From assembly GCA_003326195.1 (NCBI GenBank), contig LXQE01000168.1, forward strand, positions 30,237 to 70,322: 40,086 nucleotides of DNA, read 5' to 3'. The notes beneath the pieces were generated by a model. The model was not told where the DNA came from. It made no database searches and was given only the letters and a program-made list of their open reading frames with translations. The stretch is from Nostoc punctiforme NIES-2108 (lineage in GTDB: Bacteria; Cyanobacteriota; Cyanobacteriia; Cyanobacteriales; Nostocaceae). The position numbers were made by a program, and so were the translations under genes. The first letter of the stretch is position 1. Each line of letters begins with the position of its first letter. Positions 1 through 9,797 of this stretch are shown here, one piece after another.

Positions 1-3000
1 CCACAGTCTTGCAGCATGAAACTAATCCGCTCTTGTGGGTAGTTAGGGTCAATTGGCACATAAGCCCCACCCGCCTTGAGAATGCCCAACAGTCCCACCA
101 CCATTTCTATTGAGCGTTCTACACAGATACCCACCAGCACATCTGCGGACACTCCCAAAGACTTCAGGTAGTGCGCCAACTGGTTAGCGCAACTATTCAA
201 CTGCTGGTAAGTGAGTTGTTGATTTTCAAACTCCACTGCGATCGCATCAGGTGTACTCAAACACTGCTCCTCAAACAAGTGATGGAGACATTTATCTAGT
301 GGATAATCTACTTGAGTATCGTTCCATTCCACTAATAATTGATGCTGTTCGACTTCTGTCAGCAGGGGCAATTGTGAGATTTGCTGTTCTGGGTTAGCAA
401 CAATTCCCTCAAGCAATATTTGGAAATGTCCTAACAACCGAGTAATTGTTGCATCATCAAAGCGGCTAATATCATAGCTAATCTTCACCAACAATTGCTT
501 ACCAACAGCAGCAACTAAAGTTAGAGGATAATTAGTTTGTTCAATGGCGTGAATCTTGTCTATAGAAAAACTGTAATTGTGTTCTTGCACTGCCTCATCA
601 ACTGGATAATTCTCAAAGACAACAATGCTCTCGAACAAAGGCGTTCCTCTCTTGATTTCACTCTTACCTTGAATTTCCACCAACGAGCTATATGAATATT
701 GCTCAGATTCAACTTGTTGTGCCTGTAAATCCTTCAACAAAGCTAACACTTGGGTCTCGTCTGAAACTTGAACTCGCACTGGCAAGGTGTTGATAAATAG
801 TCCCACCATCGACTCGATACCAACAAGAGATGGCGGACGACCGGATACAGTTGCACCAAAAACTACATCAGTTTCTTGGCTGTAGCGACACAGCAGTAAT
901 ACCCAAGTTGCTTGCACCAAATTATTTATCGTCAGTTGATGATTCCGTGCAAAACTTTGGATTGTGGCTGTCGCTTGCGCTGTCAGTTGAATTTGTTGTT
1001 CGCTATAGCTAGAATCTAACTTTTTGCGGTTTGATGATTGTTTTTTATCAACACTCAAAGGAGTGGGTGCAGTAAAACCTTGGAGTTTTTCTCTCCAAAA
1101 TTGTTCAGCTTGGGCTAAGTCTTGTTTCTGTAGCCAAGCAATGTAGTCGCGGTAGTTTTGAGTTGGTTGAACTGTCTTAGTTTCACCCTGATAAATTGCT
1201 TGATAAAAGTACAATAAGTCTTTGAAAACCAAAGGCATCGACCAGCCATCAAGCAATAAGTGATGAGAACTCCAAATAAATTGATAACTATCAGCACTCA
1301 ATTGAATGAGACTCAGATGTATCAGTGGTGGTTGAGATAGTTGGAAACCTTGTTTTCGCTGTGAATGCAACAAAAGCTCTAATTGCTGTTGTTGATCTTG
1401 TGCAGATAGCTGTTGCCAATCATGGCTGTTGAGCTTAACATCCACCTGTCGATACACTACTTGAAGTGGCTCGGCTAATTGCTCCCAAATAAAAGCAGTC
1501 CGCAAGATTGAATGCTGTGCTATCACTTGCTGCCAAGCTTGCTCAAATGCTGCCACATTCAACTTTCCACTCAAAGTTAAACTTAACTGCTGAAAATATA
1601 CTCCTGAGTCTGGAGCGTACAAACTCTCAAACAGCATACCCTGTTGGGTTGGCGAGAGCGGGTAAATATCTTCAATACTCCTGGAGTTAGTTTTGCCTGA
1701 TTGATTTTTGAATACTAAACTTGCCAAAAGTTGGTCTATTTCTGGCTGATTGAGCTTGACTAGCGAGAAATCGGAAGGTGTATAACCTCCACTCTCTGGT
1801 GATGAACAATGAGCAATTAGTCCAAGCAATGTCTTGATAAATTCTTGTGCCAGACTTTCGATTGTGGCGTGCTGGTGGATATTTTTGCTGTAAGTCCAAT
1901 CTATTTGTAACCGTTCTCCAGCAATAACGCTATTAATATCTAGTAGATAAGCGCGGTTGTTCTGCAAACCGTGGCTGTGTCCCGTAGACTCACTAGCTAG
2001 CTGCATCCAAGAAGATGTATTGAGCAGTTGGTCAAATTGACCCAAATAATTAAAACTGATTTCTGCTTGCGGTAATGCCTGTAGTTGGGCAGCAATTTCT
2101 GCATCCTGACTCAGATAACGCAATAAGCCATAGCCAATTCCTTTATGAGGAATAGCCCGCAGTTGTTCTTTGACAGATTTTAAGGCATCGGCTGGATTTT
2201 CTGTTGCTCCCAGTTCCAAAAGTACAGGGAAGATGGTTGTAAACCAACCGATAGTGCGTGACAAATCTACATCATCAATAATATCTTCCCGCCCATGAGC
2301 TTCTAAGTTGAACAGCACACTCTTAGAGTTAGTCCATCTGCTCAAAACCAGCGCCAAAGCAGTCAGTAGCACATCGTTAATCTGAGTGTTGTAAGCTTTT
2401 GGCACATCTTGCAGTAAGGCACGAGTTTGCGCTTCATTTAACGACACTGTTACTGTACTAGTAGACGCAACAGTATTCGCCCCTTTTGTATAATCAACAG
2501 GCAGGGGAGGAACTGCAAAGCGAGATTCATTCAACCAATAAGTCACCTCAGATTTTATTGTTTCTGACTGTGTATATTTGGTTAGTTTGTTAGACCAATC
2601 TTTGAAAGAAGTTGTTTTAGCAGGCAGTGCGATTACTTTACCTTGAGCAAGTTGCTGATAAGCTGTCTGCAAATCCTCTAACAAAATTCGCCAAGAAACG
2701 CCGTCAACTACCAAGTGGTGGATAACGATTAGTAATCGCGCCCTTTTGTCAATACCCAGATAGAAAAAGGCGACTTGCACTAGATTCTCTGACAGATTCA
2801 AACTCGCCTGTAAGCAAGTTGCGCTAGCTTCAATCGCAGTTTTTTGTTCATTCTGTGGGAGTGCCGATAAGTCTACATAAGAGAAAGCAACGCTATCAGT
2901 CACAGCAGAGTGAATTTGCTCCCAAGTAGAGTCAGTTTGTGTAAAACGTAGGCGCAGAGCATCATGATTTACTAGTAATTGCTGCAATACTTGTTTTAAT

Positions 3001-6000
3001 AACTCTGGTTTGAGGTCAGATGGTACTGAAAGCAGAAATGATTGATTAAAGTGATGCGGTTGTTGTAAATTTTGCTCAAAAAACCAGTGTTGAATTGGCG
3101 TTAGAGGTAATGTCCCTGTTACCAAACCTTGTTCTATTTGAATAACACTCGCTACATTTGCCACTATGGCCAATTCTGCAATTGTTTGATGTGCGAATAA
3201 TTGCTTGAGAGTCAGTTGCAATTCTGCAAGCTTTGCTCTATTGATGATTTGAAGACTGAGAATAGAATCTCCACCGAGTTCAAAGAAGTTATCGTGAACT
3301 CCTACTTGCTCTACTTTGAGAACTTCTGCCCAAATCTGCGCTAATATTTCTTCGATTTGATTGCGTGGGGCTACAAAACTGACTTCTAGTTCTCCACGAG
3401 AGTCTGGTGCTTTTAATACGAGGCGGTCTACCTTTCCGTTGGGAGTAAGAGGCAAGGACTCCAGCATTACAAAAGTATGTGGCACCATGTAAGTAGTCAG
3501 TTGGTTAGACAGGAAGGAGCGCAACTGGCTAACTGTAGGTGTCTGTCCTAGATGCGGTACTACGTAGGCGATTAGGCGTTTATCACCTGGGGTATCTTCG
3601 TGGGCGATAATACAAGATGCTTGCACATCCTGATGTTGGCTCAGGACTGCTTCGATTTCTCCCAACTCAATGCGGAAACCACGTATTTTTACTTGATTGT
3701 CAATTCGTCCCAGGTATTCAATTGTGCTATCAGGTAGATAACGTGCTAAGTCGCCGGTTTTATAGAGGCGCGAATGAGGGTCTGTGCTAAAGGGGTTAGA
3801 GATAAATTTCTCTTGTGTCAATTGTGGGCGGTTAAGGTAGCCTTTTGCTAAACCTAAACCACCGATATGCAATTCTCCTGCTACACCTACAGGAACTGGT
3901 TGTAAGTGTGAATCTAAAATGTAAAATTGAGTGTTAGCTATGGGACGACCAATAGGTGCGATCGCGCAGAGAGCAGCGCCAGAGGCGATCGCACTTCTAG
4001 CTTCTAGTTGCGTTGACTCATTCCTAAGTTGGCAAATACTCGACCAAATTGTTGTTTCTGTCGGCCCATAGAGATTCCATACCTGGGAACCAGTTTCTAG
4101 TAATTGATGGGCTAATTGAGGTGGTAAGGCTTCTCCCCCACACAAGAGTTTCATTCCCAACTGTTGAGTAGATAAGCCGGAAGCTACCAGCATTTGCCAA
4201 GTCGCTGGAGTCGCTTGCATCACCGTTGTGCTTGAGTGCTGTAACTCTAGTAACAGCCTAGCGCCATCCCTGGCGACTTCACGCCCAACTACTACTACCT
4301 TCGCTCCTACCACCAGTGGCAGATATAGTTCCAAAGCCGCAATGTCAAAGGATATGGTAGTAACGGCACAGAAAGTATCAGAGTCAGTTAATCCTGGACA
4401 ATGACTCATGGAAGCTAAAAAGTTGACTACACAGTTGTGGCTAACTTGAACTCCTTTTGGCTGGCCTGTGGAACCTGAAGTATAAATTACATAAGCCAAG
4501 TTTTCTGATTTGCTGCCAGTGAGTGGATTTTCTCGACTGTGTTGCTCAATGAGTTGGCGATCGCTATCCAAACATACTACCTGTGCGGTATGCTCTGGCA
4601 AAGATTCCAATAATGATTGCTGAGTTAACAACACTGGCAGCGCCGCATCATCTAATATGAAACTCAAACGTTGTTGGGGATAGTCTGGGTCAAGTGGCAC
4701 ATAAGCCCCACCCGCTTTGAGGATGCCCAGTAATCCCACAACCATTTCTATGGAGCGCTCTACACAAATACCCACCAGCACATCTGCTCCCACTCCCAAA
4801 GACTGCAAGTAATTTGCCAACTGGTTAGCGCGACAGTTTAATTGGTAGTAAGTAAGTTGTTGGTTTTCAAATATAACCGCTACAGCATCGGGGGTGCGCT
4901 GAACTTGCTCCTCAAATAACTGATAGATGCACAAATCTTGTGGATAATCTACCTGAGTATCGTTCCACTCCACTAATAATTGATGCTGTTCAACTTCTGT
5001 CAGCAGGGGCAATTGTGAGATTTGCTGTTCTGGGTTAGCAATAATACCTTCAAGCAATGCCACAAAATGTCCAGTCATCCGCTCAATTGTGCTGGCATCA
5101 AATAAGTCAGTGTTATATTCCCATACACCCACTAGTCCAGTAGCAGTATTCTGCATGAATAAATTTAAATCAAACTTTGCAGTTGTACTTTCTGGCATCA
5201 ATGGAGTGACGCTTAACCCAGCCAACTCTACTCCAGACAAAGGCATATTCTGAAGTGCAAACATCACTTGGAACAATGGTGTATGACTGAGGTCTCTTTG
5301 TGGTTGCAATGCTTCCACCAGCATTTCAAAAGGCAAATTCTGATAAGTGTATGCCGACATTGCCATTTCTCGAACGCGACCTAGTAATTCACTAAAGCTC
5401 GGATTACCTGCTAAATTGGTACGCATCACTAAGGTATTGACAAAAAAGCCAATCAACCCTTCTATCTCACTGCGATCGCGGTTAGCAATGGGAGATCCCA
5501 CCAAAATGTCTTCTGTACCTGTGTAGCGGTAAAGCAGGGCATCATAAGCTGCTAACAGCGTCATAAAGAGAGTACAACCTTGCTTTTGACTTAGTTGTAT
5601 CAATCCTTGAGTGAGCTTCTGTGAGAGTGCAAACTCTTGATGTGCGCCAGCGAAAGTCTGCACAGCAGGTCTTGGTCGGTCTGTGGGTAGGGACAACAAG
5701 GCTGGTGCATCTTTGAGTTGCTGTTGCCAGTAACTCAGTTGGCTTTGCAGTACGCCTCCTTGCAACCATTGTCTTTGCCACAGGGCAAAATCTGCATACT
5801 GAATCGGCAGTGGTGTTAAAGGTGTACCCCTTCGGAGAAGCAAGCTACGCATAGCGTCTCGTAGAGACGGTTGAGCTTGAGAATAAGCGTTGTACAGTGC
5901 TGCTAGTTCTTGAAGAAACACACCCATTGACCAGCCATCAGAGACAATATGGTGCATACACACTAACAATATGTGTTCTGTCTCCGATAGCACTAGTAAT

Positions 6001-9000
6001 GTCGCCCTAACTAATGCTTGATTTGCCAAGTCAAAAGGCTCAATAGCTTGTTGTCGCGCTAATTGCTGTGTAACGATTTCTTGTTCAGTTGTTGATAAAT
6101 GCTTTAAGCCAACAACTGAAACTATCCAATTCGTTTGTGTTTGAATAATTTGAGTTGGTTGTCCATTAACAGTGACGAAATTGGTACGTAATGCTTCGTG
6201 GCGAACAATGATTTCATGCAAGCTTTGTTCTAGGGCAAATTGATTCAGAGTTCCGACTAGACGCAAAGCTAAAGGTATGTTGTATAAGGCACTGTTCGGC
6301 TCGAACTGGTCTAAAAACCAAAGACGCTGTTGAGCATAAGACAGTAGTAATTGAGCATTCTCTGCCCTTTGTGCGATGGGTGGTGTAGAAAGTTCTAAGT
6401 TTTGTTGCTGCAATTGCCCAATCGATTGCGCCAATTCTGCAACTGTTGATCTGGCAAACAATTCACGCAATGGTAGTTCCACTTTGAAAATGTTGCGGAT
6501 ACGTGAAACCAATTGCGTTGCTAGTAGTGAGTGTCCACCAAGTTCAAAGAAGTTATCATGTATGCCTACAAGCTCTAGTTTCAGCACTTGCGCCCAAAAG
6601 AGTGCCAGCATTTCCTCAATGGGTGTGCGCGGGGCGACATATTTTTCTAGCAGTGTGGTGTCTAAGTCTGGTTTTGGTAAGGCGCGGCGGTCTACTTTGC
6701 CATTGGGAGTCAGGGATAAGGATTCCAAGATTACAAAAGCACTCGGCACCATGTACTCTGGCAGCTTTGCTTTGAGGAATTGCCGTAGTTCGCTGATTGC
6801 GGGTTTACAGTCCTGATGTGCTACCAAGTAAGCAACTAAACGTTTATCACCAGGGGTATCCTCACGAGCGATGACACAAGATAACTGCACATCACTATGT
6901 TGGCTCAATACTGCTTCAATTTCGCTCAACTCGATGCGGAAACCACGTATTTTTACTTGGTCGTCAATGCGTCCGACGTATTCTATATTGCCGTCATTTA
7001 AATAGCGTGCTTTATCCCCAGTTTTGTAGAGGCGGGAATGTGATTCATCACTAAAAGGATTGGGGATGAATTTTTCTTGTGTTAACTCTGCACGGTTAAG
7101 GTAGCCTCTTGCTAATCCTGCACCACCAATATGCAATTCTCCTGGTACACCTACAGGTACTGGCTGTAAATAAGAGTCCAATATATAGATTTCAACATTC
7201 GCTATAGGGCGACCGATGGGTGGTGAGATATTATTATCCCGCCCATTAGAAACTACTAGTCCTGAAGTTGTGACAACAGTATTTTCAGTTGGGCCATAAT
7301 TATTCACTACCTGGAAAGGAAGTAAACCTGATGGATATCGATGAAGCTTATCCCCCCCAATTAGCATAGTTCGCAAAGTTGTACTTTCTGGCCATTCCAG
7401 AGACAATAATTGCTCTGCAATTGGTGTTGGCAGAAAACTGATAGTGATCTTTTTCGATTCCAACCAATCTTGCAAATCTACTGGGGATAAAAGAATTTCA
7501 GGTTTGACTAAATAGATACTTGCTCCTGCGGTCAGGTAAGGCCACAACTCCCATACAGCAGCATCAAATGCTGTTCCTGCTAGCTGAGTAGCTTTGTCTA
7601 AGGTCGTGATTTTAAAAGTGCGTTGATGCCAGAACACCAAATTTAGCAATCCTTGATGGGCAATCAGCACTCCCTTGGGTTGACCTGTAGAACCGGAGGT
7701 ATAAATCACATAAGCCAAGTTAGCTGCTTGTGTCTCAGGTATTAAATTATCTTGACTTAACTGAGAAATAAGCTGCCAGTCAGCATCTAAACAAACACGC
7801 TGTGCAGTATGCTCAGGCAATCTGTCGAAGAGTTTCTGCTGAGTCAGCAATACTGAAACTTGAGCATCTTCTAACATCAAGCGCAAACGCTCGGTAGGAT
7901 AGTCTGAAGCAAGTGGTAAATAAGCGCCACCCGCCTTCAGAATCCCTAGCAGTCCCACCACCATTTCTAAGGAACGCTCTACACAAATACCCACTAGCAC
8001 ATCGGCTTTTACACCCAAAGACTTGAGGTAGTGCGCCAACTGATTAGCGCGACAGTTTAATTCGTGGTATGTAAGATGTTGATTTTCATACACCACTGCT
8101 ACAGCATCGGGAGTACATTCAACCTGCTCCTCAAATAACTGATGAATACATTTATCTTGGGGATAATCTACCCCTGTATCATTCCACTTTAGTAATAACT
8201 GCTGTTGTTCAATTTCTGTTAGCAGAGGCAATTGTGAAATCTGTTTTTGAGGATTAGCAACAATTCCTTCGAGCAATGTTTGGAAATACCCTCTCATCCG
8301 CTCGATTGTGCTGGCATCAAACAAGTCAGCATTGTACTCCCACACACTCACCAATCCAGTTGCAGTATTCTGCATTGATAAAGTTAAATCAAACTTGGCA
8401 GTTGCGCTTTGGGCTGGCAATGAACTGATAGTTAAGCCAGCAAGCTCTACTTCAGATATGGGCGCATTCTGGAGGACAAACATCACCTGAAACAGTGGTG
8501 TATGGCTGAGGTCGCGTTGTGGCTGCAATGCTTTTACCAACTCCTCAAAGGGCAGGTCTGGATGAGCGTAAGCTTGCAGTGTCAGTTGCCGCACTCGACT
8601 TAGCAATTGCTGAAAACTAGGGTTGCCTGACAAATCGGTACGTAATACTAAAGTGTTGACAAAAAAGCCAATTAACCCTTCAAGTTCCAAGCGATCGCGG
8701 TTAGCAATGGGCGTACCCACTACAATGTCATCGGAGTCTGTATAGCGATAAAGCAAGGTGACAAATGCCGCAAACAGCGTCATGAATAGGGTGGCTCCCT
8801 CTTGCCTAGTGAAATTAGCGATCGCTTCACTCAGTTCAACTGAAAATTCTCCATATTGAATTTTGCCCAGAAAAGTTTGGATCGCTGGTCTTGGTCTGTC
8901 TGTGGGTAATTCTAGTAAGGTAGGAGCGTTTTTGAGTAGTTGCTTCCAGTAATCAAGCTGCGTTTGGAGTACTTCTGATTGCAACCATTGCCGTTGCCAA

Positions 9001-9746
9001 ATAGCAAAGTCGGCATACTGAATTGGTAGCTCAGGTAGCTCTGGGGACAAGTTATTGCAGATAGCTGAGTAAATGGTTGCTAACTCGCGCATCAATACAC
9101 CTATTGACCAACCATCCACTACAATGTGGTGTATTGTCAGTACCAAAGCGTGTTCTACCTCTGTGAGTTTAACCACAGAAGCTCGGATTAAAGGAGAACT
9201 AGTAAGGTCAAAGGGTTGATTAGCTTCAGTTGTGGCTAATTGTTGGCAAGCGATTTCTCTTTCACTTTCAGGTAATTCTGATAGGTCTACTATTGGCACA
9301 TTTAAGATTAAGCTGTCAGTAATTACCTGGACTGGCTGCTCGTTGATAGTGCGGAAGTTAGTACGTAAAGCTTCGTGGCGATCAATAATTTTGTTAAGGC
9401 TTTGCTCTAGCGCCACGATGTTTAATTTACCGTGAAGTTTTAGAGCTGCTTGTTCGTTATAAGAGGGATTATCTGGTTCCAACTGGTTTAATAACCAGAG
9501 TCGTTCTTGGGCAAAAGACAGAGGTAAGTTCTGAGGACGCTCGGCTTTGATCGGGGGTAAATCTGTATCGGTGTCCGCATTTTTATCGTGCAGCAAAAAG
9601 ATAAGTTCTGCTTTATTTTTAGCTAATAAGTCACGAGTTTCTAGTGTCAATACCCCTTTTGGAGCATTAACACGCAACTGCTCACCTTCAACCCACAACT
9701 TTACACCCTGTTTACTAAGATCAACGACCAATTGTTCGATATTCAC
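1..9746 (-). CDS. nosC: Hybrid-pathway NRPS, nosC-like (3' end beyond window)
   Basis: Multimodular peptide synthetase. The frame is open from a GTG at 9746 to the left edge (3248 codons, no stop). Order: TubC-type N-terminal docking domain (residues 1 to about 50, starting MNIEQLVVDLSKQG); C (from about 74, HHIVVDG near 205); A1 (D235-equivalent near 728) with code DAWFLGNVVK, Leu; T (Ser1073 in LGGHSLL); C (HHIVSDG near 1263); A2 (D1801) with code DILQLGLIWK, Gly-like; T (Ser2161 in LGGDSIL); epimerization domain (HHLVVDG at 2343, NYLGQ near 2565); C of the type that follows E (IYPLSPTQQGMLF near 2693, HHLLLDGWS at 2828); partial A3. GTG was chosen because the docking domain begins there and GAGG lies 10 nt upstream; the nearby ATG is out of frame. 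It follows nosB by 51 bp and would receive the polyketide-extended chain. Specificities are read from memory of the codes. The nos identity rests on module order. Confidence 0.9.
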   Translation of the reverse strand, partial: MNIEQLVVDLSKQGVKLWVEGEQLRVNAPKGVLTLETRDLLAKNKAELIFLLHDKNADTDTDLPPIKAERPQNLPLSFAQERLWLLNQLEPDNPSYNEQAALKLHGKLNIVALEQSLNKIIDRHEALRTNFRTINEQPVQVITDSLILNVPIVDLSELPESEREIACQQLATTEANQPFDLTSSPLIRASVVKLTEVEHALVLTIHHIVVDGWSIGVLMRELATIYSAICNNLSPELPELPIQYADFAIWQRQWLQSEVLQTQLDYWKQLLKNAPTLLELPTDRPRPAIQTFLGKIQYGEFSVELSEAIANFTRQEGATLFMTLFAAFVTLLYRYTDSDDIVVGTPIANRDRLELEGLIGFFVNTLVLRTDLSGNPSFQQLLSRVRQLTLQAYAHPDLPFEELVKALQPQRDLSHTPLFQVMFVLQNAPISEVELAGLTISSLPAQSATAKFDLTLSMQNTATGLVSVWEYNADLFDASTIERMRGYFQTLLEGIVANPQKQISQLPLLTEIEQQQLLLKWNDTGVDYPQDKCIHQLFEEQVECTPDAVAVVYENQHLTYHELNCRANQLAHYLKSLGVKADVLVGICVERSLEMVVGLLGILKAGGAYLPLASDYPTERLRLMLEDAQVSVLLTQQKLFDRLPEHTAQRVCLDADWQLISQLSQDNLIPETQAANLAYVIYTSGSTGQPKGVLIAHQGLLNLVFWHQRTFKITTLDKATQLAGTAFDAAVWELWPYLTAGASIYLVKPEILLSPVDLQDWLESKKITISFLPTPIAEQLLSLEWPESTTLRTMLIGGDKLHRYPSGLLPFQVVNNYGPTENTVVTTSGLVVSNGRDNNISPPIGRPIANVEIYILDSYLQPVPVGVPGELHIGGAGLARGYLNRAELTQEKFIPNPFSDESHSRLYKTGDKARYLNDGNIEYVGRIDDQVKIRGFRIELSEIEAVLSQHSDVQLSCVIAREDTPGDKRLVAYLVAHQDCKPAISELRQFLKAKLPEYMVPSAFVILESLSLTPNGKVDRRALPKPDLDTTLLEKYVAPRTPIEEMLALFWAQVLKLELVGIHDNFFELGGHSLLATQLVSRIRNIFKVELPLRELFARSTVAELAQSIGQLQQQNLELSTPPIAQRAENAQLLLSYAQQRLWFLDQFEPNSALYNIPLALRLVGTLNQFALEQSLHEIIVRHEALRTNFVTVNGQPTQIIQTQTNWIVSVVGLKHLSTTEQEIVTQQLARQQAIEPFDLANQALVRATLLVLSETEHILLVCMHHIVSDGWSMGVFLQELAALYNAYSQAQPSLRDAMRSLLLRRGTPLTPLPIQYADFALWQRQWLQGGVLQSQLSYWQQQLKDAPALLSLPTDRPRPAVQTFAGAHQEFALSQKLTQGLIQLSQKQGCTLFMTLLAAYDALLYRYTGTEDILVGSPIANRDRSEIEGLIGFFVNTLVMRTNLAGNPSFSELLGRVREMAMSAYTYQNLPFEMLVEALQPQRDLSHTPLFQVMFALQNMPLSGVELAGLSVTPLMPESTTAKFDLNLFMQNTATGLVGVWEYNTDLFDASTIERMTGHFVALLEGIIANPEQQISQLPLLTEVEQHQLLVEWNDTQVDYPQDLCIYQLFEEQVQRTPDAVAVIFENQQLTYYQLNCRANQLANYLQSLGVGADVLVGICVERSIEMVVGLLGILKAGGAYVPLDPDYPQQRLSFILDDAALPVLLTQQSLLESLPEHTAQVVCLDSDRQLIEQHSRENPLTGSKSENLAYVIYTSGSTGQPKGVQVSHNCVVNFLASMSHCPGLTDSDTFCAVTTISFDIAALELYLPLVVGAKVVVVGREVARDGARLLLELQHSSTTVMQATPATWQMLVASGLSTQQLGMKLLCGGEALPPQLAHQLLETGSQVWNLYGPTETTIWSSICQLRNESTQLEARSAIASGAALCAIAPIGRPIANTQFYILDSHLQPVPVGVAGELHIGGLGLAKGYLNRPQLTQEKFISNPFSTDPHSRLYKTGDLARYLPDSTIEYLGRIDNQVKIRGFRIELGEIEAVLSQHQDVQASCIIAHEDTPGDKRLIAYVVPHLGQTPTVSQLRSFLSNQLTTYMVPHTFVMLESLPLTPNGKVDRLVLKAPDSRGELEVSFVAPRNQIEEILAQIWAEVLKVEQVGVHDNFFELGGDSILSLQIINRAKLAELQLTLKQLFAHQTIAELAIVANVASVIQIEQGLVTGTLPLTPIQHWFFEQNLQQPHHFNQSFLLSVPSDLKPELLKQVLQQLLVNHDALRLRFTQTDSTWEQIHSAVTDSVAFSYVDLSALPQNEQKTAIEASATCLQASLNLSENLVQVAFFYLGIDKRARLLIVIHHLVVDGVSWRILLEDLQTAYQQLAQGKVIALPAKTTSFKDWSNKLTKYTQSETIKSEVTYWLNESRFAVPPLPVDYTKGANTVASTSTVTVSLNEAQTRALLQDVPKAYNTQINDVLLTALALVLSRWTNSKSVLFNLEAHGREDIIDDVDLSRTIGWFTTIFPVLLELGATENPADALKSVKEQLRAIPHKGIGYGLLRYLSQDAEIAAQLQALPQAEISFNYLGQFDQLLNTSSWMQLASESTGHSHGLQNNRAYLLDINSVIAGERLQIDWTYSKNIHQHATIESLAQEFIKTLLGLIAHCSSPESGGYTPSDFSLVKLNQPEIDQLLASLVFKNQSGKTNSRSIEDIYPLSPTQQGMLFESLYAPDSGVYFQQLSLTLSGKLNVAAFEQAWQQVIAQHSILRTAFIWEQLAEPLQVVYRQVDVKLNSHDWQQLSAQDQQQQLELLLHSQRKQGFQLSQPPLIHLSLIQLSADSYQFIWSSHHLLLDGWSMPLVFKDLLYFYQAIYQGETKTVQPTQNYRDYIAWLQKQDLAQAEQFWREKLQGFTAPTPLSVDKKQSSNRKKLDSSYSEQQIQLTAQATATIQSFARNHQLTINNLVQATWVLLLCRYSQETDVVFGATVSGRPPSLVGIESMVGLFINTLPVRVQVSDETQVLALLKDLQAQQVESEQYSYSSLVEIQGKSEIKRGTPLFESIVVFENYPVDEAVQEHNYSFSIDKIHAIEQTNYPLTLVAAVGKQLLVKISYDISRFDDATITRLLGHFQILLEGIVANPEQQISQLPLLTEVEQHQLLVEWNDTQVDYPLDKCLHHLFEEQCLSTPDAIAVEFENQQLTYQQLNSCANQLAHYLKSLGVSADVLVGICVERSIEMVVGLLGILKAGGAYVPIDPNYPQERISFMLQDC
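3957..3994. repeat. HIP1-bounded palindromic repeat inside nosC A2
   Basis: A 38-bp segment bounded by two HIP1 octamers in inverted orientation (GTGCGATCGC ... GCGATCGCAC). It lies in frame in the second adenylation domain, just before the conserved IGRPIAN motif, and encodes an Ala-rich stretch missing from the other A domains in the window. Confidence 0.7.
5826..5871. repeat. Short interspersed palindromic repeat inserted in nosC
   Basis: Contains GAGAAGCAAGCTACGCATAG followed by CGTCTC and the inverted GAGACG. In frame it adds about 15 residues (including LRDAMRSLLLRR) between the C-domain core and the TPLPIQYADFA motif. A close copy lies in reverse orientation at 36453-36480. Confidence 0.75.
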
Positions 9747-9756
9747 AGAAACATTA

Positions 9757-9760
9757 CCTC
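9757..9760 (-). promoter_or_regulatory. Ribosome binding site of nosC (GAGG)
   Basis: GAGG lies 10 nt before the GTG at 9746 on the minus strand. It supports the GTG start, because an ATG between them opens a frame that stops after three codons. Confidence 0.5.
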
Positions 9761-9797
9761 TACATCAGCTAATTCGTAATTTAAAATTATTTGTTAC

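Noticed and set aside
6376..6816. 146-codon plus-strand frame
   Set aside because: It lies opposite the nosC-like gene, and similar frames (16845-17267, 20130-20441, 23424-23618) recur opposite the same module boundary, so they are mirrors of the conserved NRPS coding sequence.
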